From Pyrenula massariospora (Eukaryota > Ascomycota > Eurotiomycetes > Pyrenulales > Pyrenulaceae): a DNA stretch of 64,000 nucleotides. Below, piece after piece: positions 55,058-64,000 of the stretch. The notes beneath the pieces are model-generated. The model saw only the letters and a list, made by a program, of their open reading frames with translations, was not told the DNA's origin and searched no databases. The position numbers and the translations under genes were made by a program. Each line of letters opens with the position of its first letter. Position 1 is the stretch's first letter. Where the stretch lies: the NCBI GenBank assembly GCA_021030905.1, contig JAGFMI010000009.1, forward strand, positions 1,302,001 to 1,366,000, read 5' to 3'.

Positions 55058-57383
55058 ATGTCGACCCCAGCCGCCACCATGTCGAAGCCTCCAACCAGAC
55101 CATATAAACGCCCATTGACTTCTACCCTCCACAAGCGCTTTTTAAAAGCTTCATCGCTAGCGTCAATAGTCTGCTATGTTGAGTCGCTTCTTTTGAGGCA
55201 GAAGCTTTCCTGTCAGCTGAATTTAGTCCTTCAGTGACACTATCTCCTGACGAATACATAGGGTTCTGGGCTTGGTTTCCGATAGGTCCGGTAGGAATAC
55301 GGACATGCCTGCTGTTCTTCTCCGTTCTTGCAATCTTCATTTTACGGGTCGCTTCGATGCGTGTTGGCCACCGAACCACCGTATCTCCGTTCGAGACCCT
55401 GAAAACCTACCTTGTGCCGTTCATGACCGAATCGCGGGTGTTCACAACTGTGTACACGTTCGTTGCCTATACTCTGTCAGCTTGGTGGTTTAGCGAGGTT
55501 TACATATGGTCATCTCCACAGAAAGCAAATCTCGGCTGGGCGAACGACATCGGGTGAGTCTTTTCCCCTGAAATGTGTCGATCAAGTTTCTTATCGAAGC
55601 AAGCAACCGGACACACGAGATGAACGAAAGACCAATATTTCTTCGAGCGTTCTATCTCTCCATTGCTGCCGTTCAAGCTGTCAGGCACCTATACTACGAC
55701 TATGACAGCCTTCAGATCCCAATCGCCAAGCCACGTGTTGGAGCCTCTGATCAACGCACTCACCCGGTCCAATCGGTAGTACTACTGGCGAAAACTAAAG
55801 TTGCTGGTATTCTCCGAAGTGTAGTCGTTGCGTCTTTCACTACAACAATCTGCTTTCCATTCATTTACCCTGTTCTTTTCAGGCGGCCGTTCTGGTCAGC
55901 ACATCTCTTTTGGGCCCAAATTTTGTTCACATTGTCACGATCTTCGGAAACTCCAGGCGGATATCCGCCGGCCAATCCCCTCATGCTGTTTCGATGCTTC
56001 TGGACAGGTGTCTTGTTGCTCTTTCTCTGGGAAAGCTCCTCTTTCGTCTTCACTGCGCTCATAGCACAGGAGCCTTTGCGCAAGGACGATCCGCTAACGG
56101 CCGGGTTGAGCGATCCAAACGGAACGCTCCTCTCGGGCTTAAGAGCAAAGAGTGAAATCACAAAAACGTTCGCCTTCTGGGAGCTGACCTTAATTAGCCA
56201 AAACATGCCCGAGAGAAGAAAGGCGATATTTGCGGATATTGACCGGCCAGGGGGGCCTATTTGGACTCAAATGCTGGAATCCGCACTCGATATCATCAGA
56301 AGTGTCCAGCATAGGATCGATCCAAACTCAACCCCTGCAGTGCAAACTCCGTCGAACCTTTTCTTGAGAGAGCCGCCTCCGCCTCTGCCCCGCTTAACAC
56401 CCAACATCAAAGACGATCCGAACAATATTTTTGCGTCGAGTCCTCCACCAAAAGGCCGTCTAGAAAAGTCGGAGGCATTCCTCAACGACTATATCAAGAC
56501 ATCCGGTCAAGCGCAGCCTTGGAGTCCAGAGAGCAAAGCAAGACTGAAAAAGGTGGTCAAATCTGCTGTTGAGGCTGCTGGCGTTGCACATCTCGATCCC
56601 AAGGAGCAAGCAGGAACTCTCACTCGTGCGCTGCAAAGCACTCCGGCTAGCTGGTTCTTTCGCCCATGCCCAGTCCGTTACGCTCAACGTGTGATTCTTG
56701 GCGCTCCGAGCGGTAACATCGCAATCGTCATTGATGCCGCCGAAGCTGTGCAGCGCATGTGTATCTCTTCTCTCTCGGAGGATCTATATGGAAAGGTTCA
56801 GGGGACAGTGCCCGAAGTCGTCAAAACATTTGTGGGAACACTGAGGGCAATTCGGGGGTTTGTCTCTGTGGCGTTCAGCGACGACTTTGAAGATGAAGAT
56901 GAGAACAGGTTAGCGGAATTGGAGACTCTTGAGGCTGTCTTGCGGTTGGGCTTGAGAGAGCTTTTGGACGCTTTTAGCCATTACCTCCAGAGAGTGGGTC
57001 TGACCAACGATCAAGCCGCAGAAGCCTGGATGTGGGCTGGATGGGAAGGTAAAGTTGTCGACGGACAGAAGGTCATTGAAGATGGGGTCGCTGCGGAAGA
57101 GGATACGAACGCTCAAGCTGTGCAGAAGAAGCCTGGCGAGAAGACCCTTACAGAATGGAGAAGGCTTTCCATGGAACACCGAAAACGAAGAACAGGGAAG
57201 CTTGCCACAGCACCAAGTACAAGAGATGAATCAGTCCCACAGTCAATTTCTTCAGGCAAGCCGGGCGAGGAAGGAGGTGACAGGCCAAGTCAGAGAAGAC
57301 TCGCGGAGTGGAAAAAAGCTGTAGGAGAGCAAGTTGGAAACCCGAGACATAGTCCGAGGCCAGAGATGGAACAGATCAAGTAA
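55058..57383 (+). CDS. ndc1: Nucleoporin Ndc1 (pore membrane protein)
   Basis: Integral membrane nucleoporin that anchors nuclear pores and spindle pole bodies in the nuclear envelope. Three exons, 55058-55211, 55262-55553 and 55604-57383, with two 50-bp introns, sum to 741 aa. Intron 1 has a CTGAC branch 11 bases before its acceptor and restores the conserved SWFWAWFPIGP stretch. The N-terminal half has about six membrane segments (RTCLLFFSVLAIFILRVA, VFTTVYTFVAYTLSAWWF, ERPIFLRAFYLSIAAVQAVRHL, SVVVASFTTTICFPFIYPVLF). The C-terminal half is soluble, with NITKTFAFWELTLI-like and FLNDYIKTS segments and a charged tail. A Met seven codons in (55079) is an alternative start. It converges on the heme lyase gene 0.2 kb away. 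Confidence 0.9.
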
Positions 57384-57589
57384 AGAAGGGGCTGGACATA
57401 ATTAAAAGGCGGATTTCATTGAGATACCCCTGTTCTACTTCACAGCATTTGGCGACGGCGTTCATGACACAGGAAATCTTAGAATGATGTACATTCTTCG
57501 AAGTAGAGATATGATCCACTAAATGCCGCACAGCTGAGACAACTCGAACTTTCAATCCATGCCAATTCTTCCCTGATGATGATCTCTGT

Positions 57590-58567
57590 CTATCGATCAA
57601 GGCCCCAAAATCTTCTCGTTCTTAACCTCACTCCTTCCCAGCTGTTCAGCTTCGGTCTTACATCCAAGTAGAAATTGAGCGGCCCTCCTCCGCCCTTACC
57701 CTGATAAAAATCAATCACGTATTCCACCTGCTGCCCCTCACACCTCTGAACAACCCAGTCGTGCCGGTCAAACGGCTCTTGGTACCCAATGAAGCTTTTA
57801 AATCTAGCTCTTGGCGTCATCGAATTCCGCGGGTCCAAAAGCCGCCCGTAGCTTGCTAAAACGTCCCGGACTCCACTGACAGCTCCCTGCTTATCCTGCT
57901 GTCTGCCTGCTTCTTCTCTATCTCCGGTTACTCCAGCTAGACCAGTCCCCAAGCCCCGAAAAGAAAGCAATCTTGGCCCACCACAGGACTGACAGTGAGG
58001 GTCCTCCCAGGAGCGTATGAGCGTCCACGCGCGCTCGTTGACAGCGTTGTGAATAGGGATGATTGAGGGAACGGTGGAGGAGAGTGTGTCGGTAGAAGAC
58101 GCAGGGATAGAATGCTTCCGGACAACGGCTTGGAAAAACTGCGTTTCAGAGGGATAGATCCAGTGGCCGGAGGAGGAGGTTGCGGGGTTGCTGGTTTCGG
58201 CATTGGGAGCTGCGCAGCTGGGAGAAGTTGAGCGTGCATCGGTTGATGATGGGGCGGGTTGAGTAAGCGACGTCGTAGAAGAGCCGCGTGGGATACTAGA
58301 GACCTGTCGGTCCTGGGAGAGGGGACGGTGCGGCGGCGAGTGTAATGGGGGCCCGGGTTGAGATGGCGATGGAAAGGGAGGATGTGAGATCTGTTGATGC
58401 TGGTGATGTCGGAGCCAATTGGACCGCGCTTCAGGGGCCACTGGGCAGGAGGGTTGAGCAAGAGTTGGCTTAGACCCAGAAGATGTCTCTGAGGTGGATG
58501 TATGAGGTGAGGAAGGTGAAGGCATAGAGGGGGAAGATTGGGGAGGATCAACCTTCCACCAGCCCAT
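57590..58567 (-). CDS. Cytochrome c-type heme lyase (holocytochrome c synthase)
   Basis: 325 aa, intronless. It attaches heme covalently to apocytochrome c or c1 in the mitochondrial intermembrane space. The first about 125 residues are Pro/Ser-rich and disordered, with one Cys-Pro-Val (SCPVAPEA, about 41-48), the type of heme-binding CP motif found at the N-terminus of these enzymes. The conserved domain begins GHWIYPSETQFFQAVVRKH and continues IPIHNAVNERAW, the CxxC-like CQSCGGPRLLSFRG, PRARFKSFIGYQEPFDRHDWVVQRC, YVIDFYQGKGGG and FYLDVRPKLNSWEGVRLR. I cannot decide between the c (Cyc3) and c1 (Cyt2) enzymes. A TATA-like element (TTATATAA) about 65 bp upstream may serve its promoter. Confidence 0.94.
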   Translation of the reverse strand: MGWWKVDPPQSSPSMPSPSSPHTSTSETSSGSKPTLAQPSCPVAPEARSNWLRHHQHQQISHPPFPSPSQPGPPLHSPPHRPLSQDRQVSSIPRGSSTTSLTQPAPSSTDARSTSPSCAAPNAETSNPATSSSGHWIYPSETQFFQAVVRKHSIPASSTDTLSSTVPSIIPIHNAVNERAWTLIRSWEDPHCQSCGGPRLLSFRGLGTGLAGVTGDREEAGRQQDKQGAVSGVRDVLASYGRLLDPRNSMTPRARFKSFIGYQEPFDRHDWVVQRCEGQQVEYVIDFYQGKGGGGPLNFYLDVRPKLNSWEGVRLRTRRFWGLDR

Positions 58568-58960
58568 GGTGGAAAAGTCTTGAAACTTGAGCGTATGCTT
58601 TCAATGTCAGCTAGCTAATAGGTCGACATCTTTCTTATATAAGCGTACAGCAGCAGTTAACGGAGATAGCTAATCAAGCAAGGCTGAACTGAAGAGGCCC
58701 GCCCTGCCGGCTAATATCCGGCTCAGGGACGGCGCTTTTTTTATGGAGCGGCGGGTGAGAAAAGAGGAATTATCGCACCTCAGAGTTCATACGAGCCGGA
58801 TCTAACTACTCCGATTGGATGCCTCACGGAGCTCTAGCCATGTCTTGCCCGCATATATCTGAAGCTCTTCACCGTGGACAACGGGGTAGCTGTGTGATAG
58901 GATCAATTGAAAGAACCAGCCCTCACCAAATCGATTTGCTCGTCCCTTGGCTATCGTGAC
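58568..58960. other. Divergent promoter region, heme lyase / erg19
   Basis: 393 bp between divergent starts. On the minus strand TTATATAA at about 58634-58641 lies 65-75 bp upstream of the heme lyase ATG. Nothing else specific. Confidence 0.45.
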
Positions 58961-60213
58961 ATGGCGGCCACGTCTTCCCAGGATGCGGTTGTTTACCGGG
59001 CAAGCACCACTGCTCCTGTCAACATTGCCGTGATAAAGTGAGCTGCTCCATAGACTTTACAGACCCAGCTAATTGAGGCCGCTCAAGATATTGGGGCAAG
59101 CGTGACCCGACGCTCAACCTACCCACCAATTCTTCCCTAAGCGTAACGCTTTCACAACGCTCCCTCCGCACCCACACAACCGCCTCATGCTCCGCGTCTT
59201 ATCCTTCCGAGGACACTCTCCTCCTCAACGGCCAGCCTGAAGCCATCCAATCCTCCCCTAGGACACTAGCGTGTCTCCGTTCCCTTCGCTCTCTGCGTAA
59301 ATCCCTTGAGTCCGCGGATCCATCCCTTCCGCCCCTCTCCGTCCTGCCCCTCCGCCTCGTCTCTACCAACAACTTCCCCACGGCCGCCGGCCTTGCCTCT
59401 TCTGCTGCCGGCTTCGCCGCGCTTGTCCGCGCCATCGCGAACCTCTACTCCCTTCCCCAGACCCCAGAGGAGTTGTCGCTGATCGCACGTCAAGGCTCCG
59501 GCTCCGCCTGCCGCTCCCTCCTTGGCGGCTACGTCGCCTGGCGCATGGGCTCTCTGGTCGATGGATCTGATTCCCACGCCGAAGCGGTCGCGCCAGCTGC
59601 GCACTGGCCCGAGATGCGAGCTCTCATCCTTGTAGTGTCTGCGGAGAAGAAGGCTGTGGGTAGCACGCTTGGCATGCAGAATACTGTCAAGACATCCGCG
59701 TTATTCCAGACGAGAGCCGAAGTAGTGGTTCCGCAGGCGATGGAAAGAATGGAGAGGGCAATTCAAGACAGAGATTTCACGCTCTTCGCCGAAACGACGA
59801 TGAGAGAGAGCAACTCGTTTCACGCAACATGTCTAGATACGTATCCGCCGATCTGCTATTTGAATGATGTGTCGAGGGCAGCGATGAGAGTCGTGGAAGA
59901 CATCAATGTAAGAGCTGGAAGGTCTGTGGCAGCTTACACTTTTGACGCCGGGCCAAATGCTGTTGTGTACTATCTTGAGCACGACTCAGAATCTGTGGCC
60001 GGAACGCTGCGGGCAATATTAGGAAACCGTGTTCAGGGCTGGGAAGGTATGTACGGGAAGGTGGTAGACGAGCAGGGGAGTGCTGCTGGCGTGGACGAGC
60101 GAGCAGCAAAGAGCCTTAAGGAAGGAGTGTCAAGGGTAATATGTACAGGAGTTGGCGAAGGACCCGTCAAGACGGAGGAGCATCTGATTGGGGAAAAAGG
60201 AGAAGTGCTATGA
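58961..60213 (+). CDS. erg19: Diphosphomevalonate decarboxylase
   Basis: GHMP-family enzyme that converts mevalonate 5-diphosphate to isopentenyl diphosphate with ATP, a late step of the mevalonate route to ergosterol. Two exons, 58961-59037 and 59088-60213, with a 50-bp GTGAGC...TCAAG intron that restores APVNIAVIKYWGKRD, give 400 aa. Motifs are NLPTNSSLSVTLSQ, the ATP-binding TNNFPTAAGLASSAAGFAALV, RQGSGSACRSLLGGYVAW, MQNTVKTS, MRESNSFHATCLDTYPPICYLND and YTFDAGPNAV with the catalytic Asp. Length matches yeast Mvd1 (396). Cytosolic. It converges on mtr4. Confidence 0.97.
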
Positions 60214-60594
60214 AAAGAGACTCATTGTTGTCTCAAGGTGCATGGTACAGATTAGTTGGATCGAAATGTGATGGAACTCTTGAGCATTGATCTCACCGAA
60301 AATGAAGCGCTAGAAGTCTCGCGATACTCCACGAGTCTCTGCACGGTGGAACAGATGGCAACGGATATACGGAGCCACATTTCCCTGTTGCATCTTTAAG
60401 CACTGACGTTGGTGCTAGCCCTCGAATGCTAATGCGAAGCGGTACCAACGTCCTTCCTATGATATGCATAAGTCTGCCGCGACAAGAATTTCCGATTCGA
60501 AGGTCGTAGACCTGCTGAAACAAACTCGCGATGAAAGCGCCTCGCCAAATGTGCTCCTTGAAACAAAATTTTTCTATTACCCACGTAAGGACCC
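60214..60594. other. Convergent 3' region, erg19 / mtr4
   Basis: 381 bp between two convergent stop codons. Nothing supported. Confidence 0.5.
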
Positions 60595-63500
60595 CTACAA
60601 GTACAGGCTCTGTGCAGCAACGATGTCTCTCCTAATCTTAGTAAGGGCATCTTCAAATTTGTTCTCTAGGTCCTCGCTGCCCATGACTTTTGCGGCCTGG
60701 GCCATTTGACGGAGACCTTCCTCCAAGCGGCGAAAGGCCCGAATGAGAGATCCTTCGTACACATCGGTCATTTTGCTGATCGGTCAGCTTGAGTGAAACG
60801 TTTCAAAAGTGGAGTGTACTTACCATATCTCTGCAAAGGTCTTACCACAAGCCCACTCGTAAATGACAGGCATAATCCCCCATTTGAACGACTGTACATA
60901 TTCCTCCTCGTTCACGGGCAATTTGCTCTCGATTGATACCTTTGCCACCATTCGCGCCATTTTTTGTATCTCACGCAGAGGTTCTTCGAGTTCCTTTTTC
61001 AAGGCGGGTGGCTCATTGACTTTTTCTTCGAAGACAAAGCATGACAGCAACGCTGCTATTTGCTGCGCCGACAGGTCATTGAAAAATCCATTGAATAGAA
61101 GTTCGGCTAGCATGAGCTCATCACCTGTAGAGATCTCACAGGCTACCCGTGCTTTTAGTGTCACGACGTCGTTGTCATCTATAAACCCAAAGCGACGGAG
61201 AACCCTCTTCCGACACTTAAGCTCGTCCAGCTGCATTATGCTGAGAGCGTTTTGGATCTCTTTCTTTAAACTCCGTATCCTTTCTGATACCTTCTGCTTC
61301 TTGGCGTAGGCATTGTATAGTTGAGGGAGGCGGGGCGAGTTGTATAGGGGATTGGCCAGTAGTCGCGACTCGAGGCGTTCAATTTTTGAGAGCAATCGTC
61401 GAAACCCATCGTCGGTGATTTGCATGTTCTCAATTGGATCGAGGCATGCAAGTCCATCTGAGAAGCGTTTCTTCACTTCTTCAATAGCCTTGTAGACTTG
61501 AGCTCGTCCTTTGTGAGTATCGATATCCCCGGGTGTGAAAATTCGGATGTGAGAAATTTCCTGTACACATTCTAGAAGACAGGGTACGGCTTTCATGGTA
61601 ATGGACTCGCCTTCGTGAGGCGGATGTACCCCTGGCGGGATTGTGTCGATCGCTTTTGTGCCTGGAGAATAGCCGTCTCCGCATGCGAGCATCACATCGA
61701 CAGACCAAGATTGTTGAGGTGTATAGACCTCACCCGACCCTCGCGAAGGCTCACGTTTTGTGAAATTCAACGCCGCTCCCCAACCAAAATCCATATCTGC
61801 GTGTTTGATGTGGACCAGGCGACCTGGTTGAAGGAACTGTAAACTGTAATTAGGGTGCTGCATAACAGACCGCATGTCCGACGTGAGAATGTCTAGCTCT
61901 TGACGTAAGTGGTAATATTCCTGCATCGTGGCCTCGTCTGCAATCTCCATGCTTGCGCGTTCATGCTCAAGCTCCCGCAATTCCCGCTCGAAATGTGATA
62001 CGCTTGCAGTGTTCTGAAATTGGTGGAAACATCTCTCCAGCATGAACTCCGGTGAAATACCCTCTACCCTCATCAGATTGAGCAACATGTTGTACCCAAG
62101 ATGGAAGGCCGAATTGAGCTTGTCCTGTTCTCCTCGAACAATGTCCTTTGCGACAGCAGGATCCATCTGTTCGTTTATCATCATGATAACGATTCCCCTG
62201 TCATCAAGACCTCTTCTGCCTGCACGACCTGACATTTGGACAAACTCTGATGGTGTCAGCCATCGCGTTGATTTTCCGTCAAACTTTCGAACATTGGTAA
62301 AGACGACAGTCTTCGCTGGCATATTCAGGCCAATGGAAAATGTTTCAGTCGCAAACAAAACTTTAATTAGATTTTCCTGGAACAGGATTTCAATCGTTTC
62401 CTTGAGAATTGGAAGAAGTCCTGAATGATGAATGCCAATACCACGACGTAATAGGGGCAATATGTGCTCGATTTGCGGCAGTTTCCTGTCTTCCTCTGAC
62501 AGTGATTCAAGTGCACTTTCAAATACCTTACTCACCATCTGTTTCTCTGAATCATCGTTGAAACTCATATTGCTCATCTGCAAAGCCAGATGCTCACACT
62601 CTCGCTTGCTGAAACTGAATACAATAACAGGATTGAGGTCCTTCATCATTATCATCCGAACAATCTTCCAGATATCGGACGGGCCTTTTTGGCCACCTTT
62701 GTTGAGCCTCTTATCTTTGCCTCGGCCCCTACGCTTGGCATTCGCATCAGCAGGATCGTCCCCTTGCTTTTCCTCAATTGCTGCCATAGCTTTCTGAAAA
62801 TTCTCCTCCCTGAAGGTTCCTTTCTCGTCGACGATCAAGTGAATGCCTTCTGCGCCAGCAGGAAAGAAATAGTGTTGTAATGGTGTCGGCCGAAAATCCG
62901 TGTAGACAACGTGGCATGGCTGATTATGGGTCTTGGTGATCCACTCCGCAAACTGCATCGCATTTGGTATGGTAGCAGATAAGAAGACGTATCGAACTTT
63001 GTCTGGTAAAAGGATAATGGTCTCCTCCCATACAACACCCCGAATCGCGTCCCTCATGTAATGTATCTCGTCAAAGATGACCCATCCTACTTCTCGCATG
63101 ATCTCAGAACCCCTGTACAGCATTGACCGCAGAATTTCGGTAGTCATCACCAAACAAGTTGCTGTAGGGTTGATCGTGACATCGCCAGTCATCAAGCCAA
63201 CATCACCGAACTCTGATTGAAAGTCACGGTATTTCTGGTTGCTCAGAGCCTTGATCGGACTGGTGTAGATAACTCTTTGATTGTTCTTGAGACATTGGGC
63301 AATTGCGTACTCGGCGACCACTGTTTTGCCTGCACTGGTGTGCGCTGAAACGAGAACACTCTCGTTCCTCTCTATTGAAGTTACTGAGACTTGCTGAAAA
63401 GGATCTAGCTTGAACTTGAATTCCTTTGCGGGTGTTTCTGGAGGTTTGTGATCGGAAATTGGAACATATGGATAGTCTGGAGGTAGGGAGACTTGATGTC

Positions 63501-63864
63501 GCACTTGGTGAGACAGCACAACCGCAGTGGTCTCTTTCGTGCCTTGAAGCCCAGCCGAAGCGGCCACTTCCCTCGACTGCTCGGTCTCGAACGTATCCGT
63601 GACCACTGGTTCAGGCTCTGGATCTAGTCTTGGGCGCTTTGAAGTTGGTGAGCCGTTGGCGGGCGGTTCGTCAACTTCCATATCTGAGGAAGCTGACCTC
63701 GGAGAGGCATCTCCATTCGTTGCAACGCCATTTTCATCCTTGACCGCACCGTTAATCTGTCTCTTCTTGCTCTTCTTTTCCGGTCTTGACTTGTTCGGTT
63801 GCCCCTCCTTAGGTGATTTGACGCCGTGCGGCTGGTCCTCAAAGACGTCGAACAATTCGTCCAT
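60595..63864 (-). CDS. mtr4: Exosome-associated ATP-dependent RNA helicase Mtr4
   Basis: Ski2-like DExH helicase of the TRAMP complex; it feeds RNA to the nuclear exosome for rRNA processing and surveillance. Two exons, 63864-60824 and 60775-60595, with a 48-bp GTAAGT...ATCAG intron, total 1073 aa. The junction restores the conserved [15 protein letters not shown]. The start is [10 protein letters not shown]; an upstream in-frame Met at 63936 is disfavoured. The N-terminal about 100 residues are disordered and basic/acidic. RecA1 has [16 protein letters not shown] (about 172), FDEIHYMRD (about 262) and SATIPN. RecA2 has [14 protein letters not shown] and [10 protein letters not shown]. The beta-barrel 'arch' insertion follows (about 600-850). 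The C-terminal helical bundle ends VAAQSLYL, as in yeast Mtr4 (1073 aa). Confidence 0.97.
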
Positions 63865-64000
63865 GATTGAAAGGAATTTTCGACAGTACCGTAAAACTGT
63901 GTGAAGGGGGGCGTTCTTGGGGACCAGGCCTAGCAAAAAAGATTGTCGCTTTGTCTGCGATCGAAAAATGGACCACAGCGGGAAGTTCTTCGCGTGGGGT
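63865..64000. other. Right edge, mtr4 upstream
   Basis: 136 bp of mtr4 5' flank or leader up to the window end. No feature supported. Confidence 0.5.

Noticed and set aside
1-64000. Search for tRNA/rRNA genes, transposons, retroelements and CRISPR arrays
   Set aside because: No B-box-like tRNA pattern, rRNA core, integrase/reverse transcriptase/transposase motif, long terminal repeat or regularly spaced repeat was found by eye; a computed scan (tRNAscan-SE, RepeatMasker) would be decisive.

Overview
The window is a euchromatic segment of a filamentous ascomycete (Pezizomycotina) nuclear genome. The evidence is short spliceosomal introns (mostly 44-110 bp, GTNNGT donors, CTRAY-like branch sites close to the acceptor), genes densely packed on both strands, and a gene set typical of that subphylum: PalA/Rim20 of the pH pathway, an Ecl1-type regulator, mitochondrial ornithine carbamoyltransferase, a fungal F-box family and a DUF3712 vacuolar-type protein. 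The class within Pezizomycotina cannot be fixed by eye. I see no transposon, retroelement, rRNA, tRNA or CRISPR array.

Layout from left to right. 1-2.6 kb: no convincing gene. 2.6-8.3 kb: a mitochondrial carrier (-), an SCP-x type thiolase (+) and a CCDC25-like protein (-). 8.3-12.4 kb: a gene-poor stretch ending in a small fungal-specific protein (+). 13-18.4 kb: a class II aldolase/adducin-type protein (-), a GFA/CENP-V zinc protein (+) and PalA (+). 18.4-20.6 kb: two weak orphan ORFs. 20.6-27 kb: a DUF3712/LEA14-like membrane glycoprotein (-) and an M1 aminopeptidase (-). 28.1-29.9 kb: a disordered basic protein (+). 29.9-37.2 kb: about 7 kb of almost empty DNA around a small Ecl1-like zinc protein (+). 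37.2-44.4 kb: mitochondrial FAD glycerol-3-phosphate dehydrogenase (+), an AAAP amino acid transporter (+), ornithine carbamoyltransferase (-) and, divergent from it, a candidate 47-residue membrane microprotein (+). 44.6-50.9 kb: a sugar-type MFS transporter (-) divergent from a ThDP enzyme (+) and an aldehyde dehydrogenase (+), which look like a small catabolic cluster. 51.3-63.9 kb: a compact housekeeping block with an F-box protein (+), syntaxin (-), nucleoporin Ndc1 (+), cytochrome c heme lyase (-), diphosphomevalonate decarboxylase (+) and the exosome helicase Mtr4 (-).

Most genes are independent housekeeping functions. The clearest functional grouping is transporter + 2-oxo-acid-decarboxylase-like ThDP enzyme + aldehyde dehydrogenase, which would convert an imported 2-oxo acid (or its precursor) to an aldehyde and then to a carboxylic acid. 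Other points worth checking are the M1 aminopeptidase with both a presequence-like N-terminus and a C-terminal SKL, the unannotated-looking microprotein next to ornithine carbamoyltransferase, a GC-AG intron and an 8-nt coding first exon in palA, and the long open leader of the Ecl1-like gene. Exon coordinates come from reading splice signals and frame by eye. Where the summed exons are a multiple of three and restore family-conserved residues, I say so.
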